The translations under genes and the position numbers were made by a program. Of a DNA stretch of 48,949 nt, positions 1-6,782 are shown in pieces (position 1 is the stretch's first letter; each line of letters opens with the position of its first letter). The notes below the pieces were generated by a model. That model did not search any database and was not told the DNA's origin. It saw only the letters and a program-made list of their open reading frames with translations. Source of the DNA: Mycobacterium sp. Its GTDB lineage: Bacteria; Actinomycetota; Actinomycetes; Mycobacteriales; Mycobacteriaceae. The stretch spans positions 1-48,949 of the forward strand of contig JAHFVD010000048.1 in NCBI GenBank assembly GCA_023264735.1, given 5' to 3'.

Positions 1-74
1 TCTACCCGCCGTACAAGGGTTATCAAGAAGCGGCGAATCGTCGCATCCCGCTGGTGGTGTGCGAACCGCTGTGA
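1..74 (+). CDS. C-terminal end of a deazaflavin (F420)-dependent nitroreductase-family protein (partial)
   Basis: Only the last 23 codons and the TGA stop at 72-74 are inside the window; the start lies upstream. The visible tail reads YPPYKGYQEAANRRIPLVV followed by CEPL. A YPPY-x(n)-RRIPxVVxEP ending is typical of the nitroreductase/quinone reductase family (Pfam F420H2_quin_red, M. tuberculosis Ddn type). These small proteins use reduced F420 to reduce quinones or nitro compounds. In M. tuberculosis ddn (Rv3547) is the neighbour of the Rv3548c-type SDR, so synteny supports the call. The stop is one base from the stop of the convergent SDR gene (76). The family call rests on a short tail plus gene order. 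Confidence 0.7.
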   Translation, partial: YPPYKGYQEAANRRIPLVVCEPL

Positions 75-75
75 G

Positions 76-981
76 TCAGGCGCCGAAGACCGGCAGCGGG
101 GTGCGCGACTTGGCTAGCAGATCGCTGACGACCGGGCCGAGCTCGGCGGGATCCCAGCGGGCACCCTTGTCGATGGTCCCGCCCCGGTTCCAGCCCTCGG
201 CGACCCGGATGATGCCGCCCTCGACCTCGAACACCTGGCCGGTGATGTCCTTGGACTCGACGCTGCCGAGCCACACCACCAGCGGCGAGACATTCTCCGG
301 TGCCATCGCGTCGAAATCGCTGTCCTGCGTGGCCATCATGTCGGCAAAGACGGTCTCGGTCATCCGAGTCCGGGCCGACGGCGCAATGGCGTTGACGGTG
401 ACGCCGAAGCGGCCCATCTCGGCGGCGGCGACCAACGTCAGAGCGGCGATACCCGCCTTGGCGGCACTGTAGGTCGCCTGCCCGACGCTGCCCTGCAGGC
501 CGGCACCCGAGCTGGTGTTGATGATGCGAGCGTCAACGACCTTGCCCTCCTTGGACTGCGCGCGCCAGTACGCTCCCGCGTGCTTCATGGTGGCGAAGTG
601 TCCCTTGAGGTGCACGGCGGTGACGGCGTCGAACTCGTCTTCGGTGGCATTGACGAACATCCGGTCTCGGACGATGCCGGCGTTGTTCACCAGGACGTCG
701 AGTCCGCCGAAGGCGTCGATGGCCGTCTGGATCAGCTCGGCCGACTGCGCCCAGTCGGCGACATTGGAGCCGTTGGCGACGGCTTCCCCACCGGCAGCGG
801 TGATCTCGTCGACCACGCCCTGCGCGGCGCTACCGCCGCCGGCCGGTGACCCGTCGAGCCCGACGCCGATGTCGTTGACCACCACGCGCGCGCCCTCGGC
901 GGCGAACGCCAGCGCATGCGCCCGCCCGATGCCGCCACCCGCACCCGTCACGATGACCACGCGGCCGTCGAGAAGTCCCAT
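76..981 (-). CDS. Short-chain dehydrogenase/reductase, Rv3548c-type, KstR2 regulon
   Basis: This is a 301-residue SDR. It has an N-terminal Rossmann motif TGAGGGIGRA, the NNAG motif after the central strand, and a catalytic Ser / Tyr-x3-Lys set (NTSSGAG, then YSAAKAG). The frame is open further upstream, but the ATG at 979-981 is chosen because MGLLDGRVVIVTGA is the normal SDR start and an AAGGAG lies just upstream. It follows the other SDR gene (stop at 995) by 13 bases, so the two form one transcript driven from the KstR2 operator near 1797. The family uses NAD(P)H to oxidise or reduce alcohol/ketone groups. A role in steroid C/D-ring catabolism is inferred from the regulon; the exact substrate is unknown to me. 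Confidence 0.88.
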   Translation of the reverse strand: MGLLDGRVVIVTGAGGGIGRAHALAFAAEGARVVVNDIGVGLDGSPAGGGSAAQGVVDEITAAGGEAVANGSNVADWAQSAELIQTAIDAFGGLDVLVNNAGIVRDRMFVNATEDEFDAVTAVHLKGHFATMKHAGAYWRAQSKEGKVVDARIINTSSGAGLQGSVGQATYSAAKAGIAALTLVAAAEMGRFGVTVNAIAPSARTRMTETVFADMMATQDSDFDAMAPENVSPLVVWLGSVESKDITGQVFEVEGGIIRVAEGWNRGGTIDKGARWDPAELGPVVSDLLAKSRTPLPVFGA

Positions 982-994
982 GTGTCTTGTCTCC

Positions 995-1774
995 TTATTT
1001 GATGTCGGCTGTGGTGGTCGACAGGTAGTGCGGCGGTTCCCCGCCACCATGTACCTCCAGCGACGCACCACTGATGTAGGACGCAGCCGAAGAGGCGAGA
1101 AATGCTGTGGCCCAACCGATATCCTCGGGTTTGGCCAGCCTTCCCAACGGCACGTTCTTGGAGATCGCCGCAATCGAATCGGCGTCACCGTAGAAGAGTT
1201 CGGACTGCTCGGTCTCGACCATGCCGACGACGACGGAGTTGACGCGGACCTTGGGGGCCCATTCCACGGCGAGCGTGGTGGTCATGTTCTCCATGCCGGC
1301 CTTGGCCGCGCCGTACACGGCGGTGCCCGGCGTCGGCCGCCTACCGCTCACGCTGGTGATGTTGATGATCGACCCACCGGAGTCCTGCCCCTGCATCACA
1401 ACGTTGGCGTGTTGGGAAACCGACAGTGCGCCAAGCAGGTTGAGCTCGATGATCTTGGTGCTGAACTTCGCCGACGCGTCGGCGGCAAGGACGTATGGTG
1501 AGCCGCCCGCATTGTTCACGACGACGTCGAGGCGACCATGGTCGGCACCGATCCCGTCGATGAGCGCCTTCACGGCTTCGTCGTCGCGGATGTCGCAGGC
1601 GCGGAATTCGTGCGGGGAGCCCTCGACGGGACGGCGGGCGCAGGTGATGACGGTGGCGCCCTGAGCGGCGAAGACGGCGCTGATGCCGGCGCCGACGCCA
1701 CGGACACCGCCGGTCACGAGGACGACTCGACCACTCAGTTGCAGGTTGATACCAGTGTCAGCCGCGTCGGTCAC
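995..1774 (-). CDS. Short-chain dehydrogenase/reductase, Rv3549c-type, KstR2 regulon
   Basis: This is a 259-residue SDR with TGGVRGVGAGI as the cofactor-binding glycine motif, NNAGG, and an active site ITSVSG plus YGAAKAG. It is the first gene of a two-gene minus-strand operon with the Rv3548c-type SDR. It is divergent from echA20 across a 68-bp promoter region that holds a consensus KstR2 operator. In M. tuberculosis the orthologous gene belongs to the KstR2 regulon. Which step it catalyses is not established to my knowledge; reduction or oxidation of a CoA-linked steroid-ring fragment is an inference from context. Confidence 0.88.
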   Translation of the reverse strand: MTDAADTGINLQLSGRVVLVTGGVRGVGAGISAVFAAQGATVITCARRPVEGSPHEFRACDIRDDEAVKALIDGIGADHGRLDVVVNNAGGSPYVLAADASAKFSTKIIELNLLGALSVSQHANVVMQGQDSGGSIINITSVSGRRPTPGTAVYGAAKAGMENMTTTLAVEWAPKVRVNSVVVGMVETEQSELFYGDADSIAAISKNVPLGRLAKPEDIGWATAFLASSAASYISGASLEVHGGGEPPHYLSTTTADIK

Positions 1775-1788
1775 TGTGCTAGCGTACC

Positions 1789-1804
1789 AAGCAAGTGCTT
1801 GCTT
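1789..1804. promoter_or_regulatory. KstR2 operator in the SDR/echA20 divergent promoter
   Basis: The sequence AAGCAAGTGCTTGCTT is a perfect 7+2+7 inverted repeat. It contains the published KstR2 consensus AnCAAGnnCTTGnT at 1790-1803. It lies 15 bp from the SDR start (1774) and 39 bp from the echA20 start (1843), so one site can repress both directions. KstR2 is known to release DNA when it binds HIP-CoA, the product of FadD3. Confidence 0.92.
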
Positions 1805-1842
1805 AGGTATTCACCCCGTCAGGAAGTGGCCCAGGTAGTCCG

Positions 1843-2598
1843 ATGACCATTACCACCAGCACCGTCGAGCCGGGCATTGTCGCCGTCACGGTGAACTATC
1901 CCCCCGTCAACGCGATCCCCTCCCGCGGCTGGTTCGAGCTCGGTGACGCCATCACCGCCGCGGGCCGCGACCGGTCCACCCACGTGGTGATCCTGCGCGC
2001 CGAAGGCCGCGGCTTCAACGCCGGTGTCGACATCAAAGAGATGCAGAACACCGAGGGCTTCACCGCGCTGATCGACGCCAACCGCGGGTGCTACCACGCG
2101 TTCCGCGCGGTGTACGAGTGCGAGGTGCCGGTGGTCGCGGCCGTCAACGGATTCTGTGTCGGCGGCGGTATCGGCCTGGTCGGCAACGCCGACGTGATCG
2201 TCGCGTCCGACGACGCCAAGTTCGGCCTGCCTGAGGTGGAGCGCGGCGCCCTTGGCGCGGCCACCCACCTCTCCCGGTTGGTCCCCCAGCACATGATGCG
2301 GCGGCTGTTCTTCACCGCCGCCACCGTGAGCGCCGAGACGCTGCACCACTTCGGATCGGTGCACGAGGTGGTTCCGCGCGCCGACCTCGACGAGGCCGCA
2401 CTGCGCGTCGCACGCGATATCGCATCCAAGGACACCCGGGTCATCCGCGCCGCCAAGGAAGCGCTCAACCTGATCGACGTCCAACCGCCGAACGCGAGAT
2501 ACCGGATGGAACAGGGGTTTACGTTCGAGCTGAACCTGTCCGGTGTGTCCGATGAGCACCGGGATGCGTTCGCGGGAACGCACAAGGGGGCGAAGTAA
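1843..2598 (+). CDS. echA20: EchA20, crotonase-family ring D hydrolase
   Basis: This is a 251-residue crotonase-superfamily protein: AEGRGFNAGVDIKEM forms the first oxyanion-hole region and NGFCVGGGIGLVGNADV the second. In M. tuberculosis and Rhodococcus EchA20 hydrolyses the five-membered ring D of the bicyclic dioxo-indene CoA thioester (HIEC-CoA), giving COCHEA-CoA. It is the first gene of the run echA20-ipdA-ipdB-ipdC, all joined by overlapping start and stop codons. The TAA stop overlaps the ipdA ATG at 2598. The upstream KstR2 site implies derepression on cholesterol. The identification rests on crotonase motifs plus exact synteny. Confidence 0.92.
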   Translation: MTITTSTVEPGIVAVTVNYPPVNAIPSRGWFELGDAITAAGRDRSTHVVILRAEGRGFNAGVDIKEMQNTEGFTALIDANRGCYHAFRAVYECEVPVVAAVNGFCVGGGIGLVGNADVIVASDDAKFGLPEVERGALGAATHLSRLVPQHMMRRLFFTAATVSAETLHHFGSVHEVVPRADLDEAALRVARDIASKDTRVIRAAKEALNLIDVQPPNARYRMEQGFTFELNLSGVSDEHRDAFAGTHKGAK

Positions 2599-3512
2599 TG
2601 GCAGACAAGAGAACAACTCTGGATGAGGCGGTCTCGGTCGTCGAAAGCGGTATGACGATCGGCATCGGCGGCTGGGGTTCCCGTCGCAAACCGATGGCCT
2701 TCATTCGTGCCCTGCTGCGCACCGACGTCACCGATCTGACCGTCGTCACCTACGGCGGACCCGATCTCGGCCTGCTGTGCTCGGCAGGCAAGGTCAAGCG
2801 CGTCTATTACGGCTTCGTGTCACTGGACTCGCCGCCGTTCTACGATCCGTGGTTCGCCAAGGCCCGCACGACGGGCGCGATCGAATCGCGTGAGATGGAC
2901 GAGGGCATGCTGCGCTGCGGGCTGCAGGCCGCCGCACAGCGGCTGCCGTTCCTGCCGATTCGCGCCGGCCTCGGCAGTGACGTGCGGGCGTTCTGGGGTG
3001 ACGAGCTCAAGACCGTCAAGTCCCCCTACCCCGTTCGAAATCCCGGGTCGCTTCGCTCCTGCCCGCCGGAAGGCGATGGTTACGAAGAACTCGTCGCGAT
3101 GCCCGCACTGAACCTCGATATCGCGTTCGCGCACCTGAATCTCGGTGACGCACAGGGCAATGCGGCCTACACCGGCATCGACCCGTACTTCGACGACCTG
3201 TTCCTGATGTCGGCGCAGAAACGCCTGCTGTCGGTGGAGAAGGTGGTGTCCACCGAAGAGCTGGTGAAATCCGTTCCACCACAGGCATTGCTGATCAACC
3301 GGATGATGGTCGACAGCGTCGTCGAGGCACCGAACGGCGCGCATTTCACCACCGCCGAGCCCGACTACCGCCGCGACGAGAAGTTCCAGCGGCATTACGC
3401 CGAAGCCGCCGCGTCCGACGAGACCTGGGCCGAGTTCGTCTCGACCTACCTGTCGGGCAGCGAGGCCGATTACCAAGCCGCAGTGCGCAAGTTCAAGGAG
3501 GAGCAGGCATGA
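2598..3512 (+). CDS. ipdA: IpdA, alpha subunit of COCHEA-CoA hydrolase, with a repeat-derived insertion
   Basis: This 304-residue protein is of the CoA-transferase family I alpha type. It carries stretches such as TVVTYGGPDLGLLCSAGK and FAHLNLGDAQGNAAYTG, strongly conserved in actinobacterial IpdA. With IpdB it forms the enzyme that hydrolyses the last steroid ring (ring C) of COCHEA-CoA. M. tuberculosis IpdA is about 292 residues as I recall. The roughly 12 extra residues here lie at about 146-158, within VRNPGSLRSCPPEG. That segment is encoded by a 28-bp repeat (3041-3068) found again in inverted orientation at the fadD3 start. The reading frame is intact on both sides, so the subunit is probably functional with an extended surface loop; that last point is inference. 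Confidence 0.92.
   Translation: MADKRTTLDEAVSVVESGMTIGIGGWGSRRKPMAFIRALLRTDVTDLTVVTYGGPDLGLLCSAGKVKRVYYGFVSLDSPPFYDPWFAKARTTGAIESREMDEGMLRCGLQAAAQRLPFLPIRAGLGSDVRAFWGDELKTVKSPYPVRNPGSLRSCPPEGDGYEELVAMPALNLDIAFAHLNLGDAQGNAAYTGIDPYFDDLFLMSAQKRLLSVEKVVSTEELVKSVPPQALLINRMMVDSVVEAPNGAHFTTAEPDYRRDEKFQRHYAEAAASDETWAEFVSTYLSGSEADYQAAVRKFKEEQA
3041..3068 (-). repeat. 28-bp GC-rich interspersed repeat, copy A, in frame inside ipdA
   Basis: On the minus strand these 28 bases are identical to 11720-11747. The core contains GGCAGGAGCGAAGCGACCC. Here the element runs antisense to ipdA and encodes PGSLRSCPP within residues 148-157. A 28-base exact match cannot be expected by chance in 49 kb. The AGGAGCGAAGCG type of core resembles short interspersed mycobacterial elements that carry a Shine-Dalgarno sequence, a comparison made from memory. 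Confidence 0.85.
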
Positions 3513-4255
3513 TCTCCGCAACCCGCGCCGAGGTGTGCGCCGTCGCGTGCGCCGAATTGTTCCGCGACGCAGGCGAGATCATGGTCAGCCCGATGACCAA
3601 TATCGTGTCGATCGGCGCCCGGTTGGCCCGCCTGACGTTCTCCCCCGACATCCTGCTGACCGACGGCGAGGCCCGCATCCTCGCCGACACCCCGGCGATG
3701 GGGGCCACCGGAGCCATCGAAGGCTGGATGCCGTACGGCCGTGTCTTCGAAACCCTCGCCTGGGGCCGGCGCCATGTGGTGATGGGCGCCAACCAGATCG
3801 ACCGCTACGGCAACCAGAACCTGTCGGCGTTCGGCCCGCTGCAGCATCCGACGCGTCAGATGTTCGGCGTGCGCGGTGCACCGGGTAACACCATCAACCA
3901 CGCCACCAGCTACTGGGTCGGCAACCACTCCAAGCGGGTGTTCGGGACTGGAGTCGACATCGTCTCTGGAATCGGCTGGGACAAGGTCGATCCGAACAAC
4001 CCGGCGTACCGCTTCGTCAACGTCTTCCGTGTGGTGACCAACCTCGGTGTGTTCGACTTCAACGGACCCGACCACCAGATGCGGGCGGTATCGCTGCACC
4101 CAGGCGTGAGCCCCGACGAGGTCGCCGAGAACACCTCGTTCGAGGTGCACGGCCTTGGCGAGGCTGAGACCAGCCGACTTCCATCCGGCGAAGAGCAGAA
4201 GCTGATCCAAGAGGTGATCGATCCGAAATCACTGCGGGACAAAGAAGTCCGATGA
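3509..4255 (+). CDS. ipdB: IpdB, beta subunit of COCHEA-CoA hydrolase
   Basis: This 248-residue protein is of the CoA-transferase family I beta type. It starts at an ATG that overlaps the ipdA stop as ATGA. The segments TDGEARILADTP and GGRxHVVMGANQIDRYGNQN-like (WGRRHVVMGANQIDRYGNQN) are typical of IpdB. It pairs with IpdA to open the remaining six-membered ring of COCHEA-CoA by hydrolysis rather than CoA transfer, as established for the M. tuberculosis and Rhodococcus enzymes. Overlapping start and stop codons imply translational coupling and a 1:1 subunit ratio. It ends in an ATGA overlap with ipdC. Confidence 0.93.
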   Translation: MISATRAEVCAVACAELFRDAGEIMVSPMTNIVSIGARLARLTFSPDILLTDGEARILADTPAMGATGAIEGWMPYGRVFETLAWGRRHVVMGANQIDRYGNQNLSAFGPLQHPTRQMFGVRGAPGNTINHATSYWVGNHSKRVFGTGVDIVSGIGWDKVDPNNPAYRFVNVFRVVTNLGVFDFNGPDHQMRAVSLHPGVSPDEVAENTSFEVHGLGEAETSRLPSGEEQKLIQEVIDPKSLRDKEVR

Positions 4256-5313
4256 GTAGGCTCAAAACACCGCTGACCGAGCTGGTCGGCATCGAACATC
4301 CCGTCGTGCAGACCGGCATGGGCTGGGTCGCGGGTGCGCGACTGGTGTCGGCCACGTCCAACGCCGGCGGGCTGGGCATCCTGGCCTCGGCGACGATGAC
4401 GATCGACGAGCTGGCGACCGCGATCAAGAAGGTAAAGGCCTCCACCGACAAACCGTTCGGGGTCAACATCCGTGCCGACGGCGCCGATGCTCCAGACCGC
4501 GTCGACCTGATGATCCGCGAGGGAGTCAAGGTCGCATCCTTCGCGCTGGCCCCCAAGCAGGAACTGATCGCGAAGCTCAAAGAGGCTGGCTCAGTGGTGA
4601 TTCCGTCGGTGGGTGCGGCCAAACACGCGCGTAAGGTGGCGAGCTGGGGCGCCGACGCCGTCATCGTGCAGGGCGGCGAAGGCGGCGGCCACACGGGCCC
4701 GGTAGCCACCACACTGTTGCTGCCCTCGGTCCTCGACGCCGTGGACATCCCGGTGATCGCCGCTGGCGGCTTCTTCGACGGACGCGGCTTGGCCGCTGCG
4801 CTGTCCTATGGCGCCGCAGGCGTGGCGATGGGCACCCGGTTCCTGTTGACCTCGGATTCCACCGTGCCCGAAGAGGTCAAGCAGCGTTACCTCAAGGCCG
4901 CGCTCGACGGCACCGTCGTCTCCACCCGGGTCGACGGCATGCCGCACCGCGTCCTGCGTACCGAACTCGTCGAGAAGCTCGAAAGCGGCTCCCCGATCCG
5001 TGGTTTCACCGCGGCGGTGCGCAACGCCGCCAAGTTCAAGAAGATGTCGCAGATGACCTGGTCCGGGATGATCCGCGACGGCCTGGCGATGCGCCACGGC
5101 AAGGACCTCACCTGGTCGCAGGTGCTGATGGCCGCCAATACCCCGATGCTGCTGAAGGCGGGCCTTGTCGAAGGCAATACCGAAGCGGGCGTGCTGGCCT
5201 CCGGACAGGTCGCTGGGATCATCGAGAATCTGCCGTCGTGCGCCGAGCTGGTCGAGACCATCGTGGCCGATGCCGTCAAACACCTCCAGGCAGCCTCCGC
5301 CTTCATTCAGTAA
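4252..5313 (+). CDS. ipdC: IpdC, flavin-dependent steroid ring CoA-thioester oxidoreductase
   Basis: This is a 353-residue protein of the 2-nitropropane dioxygenase / FMN TIM-barrel family. It opens with LTELVGIEHPVVQTGMGW and has the flavin-phosphate region VQGGEGGGHTG and AAGGFFDGRGLAAAL. In the KstR2 pathway IpdC acts between IpdF and EchA20, introducing the ring double bond that makes HIEC-CoA. It is the last gene of echA20-ipdABC, with ATGA overlap to ipdB. The 43 bp after the stop are AT-rich and contain the satD promoter, so the cholesterol operon most likely ends here, although no hairpin terminator is visible. Confidence 0.92.
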   Translation: MSRLKTPLTELVGIEHPVVQTGMGWVAGARLVSATSNAGGLGILASATMTIDELATAIKKVKASTDKPFGVNIRADGADAPDRVDLMIREGVKVASFALAPKQELIAKLKEAGSVVIPSVGAAKHARKVASWGADAVIVQGGEGGGHTGPVATTLLLPSVLDAVDIPVIAAGGFFDGRGLAAALSYGAAGVAMGTRFLLTSDSTVPEEVKQRYLKAALDGTVVSTRVDGMPHRVLRTELVEKLESGSPIRGFTAAVRNAAKFKKMSQMTWSGMIRDGLAMRHGKDLTWSQVLMAANTPMLLKAGLVEGNTEAGVLASGQVAGIIENLPSCAELVETIVADAVKHLQAASAFIQ

Positions 5314-5322
5314 ATCCATTTA

Positions 5323-5343
5323 CTTCATTTTGGTGAAATGAAG
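5323..5343. promoter_or_regulatory. Inverted repeat overlapping the satD promoter
   Basis: CTTCATTT and AAATGAAG form a perfect 8-bp inverted repeat around a 5-base centre (TGGTG). It lies immediately upstream of the TATAAT at 5345-5350, where the spacer and -35 region would be. A partial third copy of the half-site (CTTCAT) follows at 5351-5356. The AT-rich composition stands out against the GC-rich surroundings. It is a plausible operator, perhaps for SatD itself, which ends in an HTH; this is inference. Confidence 0.6.
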
Positions 5344-5344
5344 C

Positions 5345-5350
5345 TATAAT
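5345..5350 (+). promoter_or_regulatory. -10 element for a leaderless satD transcript
   Basis: This is a perfect TATAAT with exactly 6 bases before the satD ATG at 5357. That places transcription start at or next to the A of the start codon, and there is no Shine-Dalgarno sequence. This geometry is the recognised pattern of mycobacterial leaderless mRNAs. Confidence 0.7.
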
Positions 5351-5356
5351 CTTCAT

Positions 5357-5989
5357 ATGGCTGGAGTGAAGGTCAACGCTTCACCGGAGCGCGCTGCCCT
5401 GATCGGTGACGTCGTGGACTCCCGGCATGCGTCCGATCGTGGCCAACTGCACCGCCGCATCACCGAAGCGCTCGCCGGCACGCCCCTGGCGTTCACCGTC
5501 GGTGACGAGTTCCAGGGCAGCTATCCGACGGTCGGCGACGCGATCGGTGCCGCCCTGACGGTGCGACTGGCCGTGGGACCCGAGATCGATGTGCGGTTCG
5601 GCATCGGCTGGGGTTCGGTGATCGTGCTCGACGCCGGTACCGGCATCCAGGACGGCCCCGGCTGGTGGTCGGCGTGGGAAGCGATCGAGTGGACCGCGGC
5701 CGCCCAACAACAGCCGGCATTGGCGACCGTGCGCACCGCATACCGCCGCTACGGCGATGCCGGACCGGATCCCGACGCCGTCAACGCCGCCCTGTTGTGT
5801 CGGGACCACCTGCTTGGATCGATGGATGCGCGCTCCCTGCGCCTGCTGCGGGGGCTACTCGATCACAAGACGAAGAAGGAATTGGCGGCCATGGAAGGAA
5901 TCAGTGCCTCAGCGGTGTCGCAGCGGACAGCGCGCGACGGGCTGGATCTGCTGGTGCTGGCGTCTGAGCAACTACGGGCCCTCCAATGA
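5357..5989 (+). CDS. SatD-family protein with C-terminal helix-turn-helix
   Basis: This 210-residue protein is recognised as SatD-like from ALIGDVVDSR near the N terminus, TVGDEFQGSY (residues 47-56) and RFGIGWG (80-86). Residues about 160-195 (LLRGLLDHKTKKELAAMEG, then ISASAVSQR) form a helix-turn-helix. The first three motifs recall, in order, the first metal-binding Asp, the GD hairpin and the RxGIxxG strand of class III nucleotide cyclases; this resemblance is my inference. SatD was named from the satCDE operon of Streptococcus mutans and its biochemical function is unknown. The gene has its own leaderless promoter and overlaps the next membrane gene as ATGA. It has no counterpart at this locus in M. 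tuberculosis. Confidence 0.8.
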   Translation: MAGVKVNASPERAALIGDVVDSRHASDRGQLHRRITEALAGTPLAFTVGDEFQGSYPTVGDAIGAALTVRLAVGPEIDVRFGIGWGSVIVLDAGTGIQDGPGWWSAWEAIEWTAAAQQQPALATVRTAYRRYGDAGPDPDAVNAALLCRDHLLGSMDARSLRLLRGLLDHKTKKELAAMEGISASAVSQRTARDGLDLLVLASEQLRALQ

Positions 5990-6732
5990 GCGGCGTCGCC
6001 GTGCTGCTGATCGCCATCGGCTGCGCCGATATCGTGCGGCGCTTGACCACCCGGCGCTGGCCGGCGGTGGTCACTGGTCCGGCGGTGGCCGTGGTGACCG
6101 CTGCGCTGTGCGGACTCCTGCACCTCGGTGATCTGCTGCTGGTTGGTATCGCCGCGGTGGCGGCCATGGCGTGGGAGCTGGCGGGCAACCACGCCGAGCG
6201 GGTCGGGGGCCGCAGGCAGGCCGCGCCGCTGGTGTTGTTCGTCGCCGTGCTGGCGGCGGTGATACTGCTGTCCGGAGTGGGTTCACCGGTGACGGGACTG
6301 GTCAAGGCTTGGGCGGGCTGGGCGCCGGTGACCGGGCTGGCGTCGGCCGATCCGACCCGAATCATGTTGGTAGCCGGCGTGATTCTGCTGCAAGTCGCTA
6401 CGGGAAATCAGCTGGTTCGGCTGCTGCTCGGGTCGGTGGGAGCGGTCAAGCCGGCCGGCGAGCCGCAGCCCTCGGATCGGCTCAAGGGCGGGCGTCTGCT
6501 CGGACCGATGGAACGGCTGCTGATCCTGGGGCTGAGTCTGGCCGGGCAGCTGGCCGCCGCGACCGCGGTGGTGGCGGCCAAGAGCATCATCCGCTTCCCG
6601 GAGATCAATGCCCAAAAGGCCCGGGAGAACGGCGGTATCGGCATCGACGACGTCACCGAGTACTTCTTGGTGGGCAGCTTCGCGAGTTGGATCGTCGCGC
6701 TCGGCGGGCTGGCACTGACAGCGGCGGGCTAG
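5986..6732 (+). CDS. Integral membrane protein, DUF3307-like, SatD partner
   Basis: This 248-residue protein has about six hydrophobic segments: roughly residues 1-15, 25-60, 72-95, 123-145, 175-200 and 225-246. The C-terminal half (RLLGPMERLLILGLSLAGQ, then AAKSIIRFPEI and EYFLVGSFASWIVALGGL) resembles the C-terminal region of DUF3307 membrane proteins, which are commonly encoded beside satD. It starts within the satD stop as ATGA, so the two are translationally coupled and probably act together. No enzymatic motif is visible. The family name is from memory and moderately certain; the membrane character is clear. Confidence 0.75.
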   Translation: MSGVAVLLIAIGCADIVRRLTTRRWPAVVTGPAVAVVTAALCGLLHLGDLLLVGIAAVAAMAWELAGNHAERVGGRRQAAPLVLFVAVLAAVILLSGVGSPVTGLVKAWAGWAPVTGLASADPTRIMLVAGVILLQVATGNQLVRLLLGSVGAVKPAGEPQPSDRLKGGRLLGPMERLLILGLSLAGQLAAATAVVAAKSIIRFPEINAQKARENGGIGIDDVTEYFLVGSFASWIVALGGLALTAAG

Positions 6733-6769
6733 CTTCGCGATTCGTCGTCGGTGGACGGCGTCGGCGTCA

Positions 6770-6775
6770 TACGTT
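6770..6775 (+). promoter_or_regulatory. Possible -10 element for a leaderless ADH transcript
   Basis: TACGTT fits the TAnnnT pattern and sits 7 bases before the ATG at 6783, where no Shine-Dalgarno sequence is visible. It could give a leaderless mRNA. The motif is weak. Confidence 0.35.
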
Positions 6776-6782
6776 GTGGATC

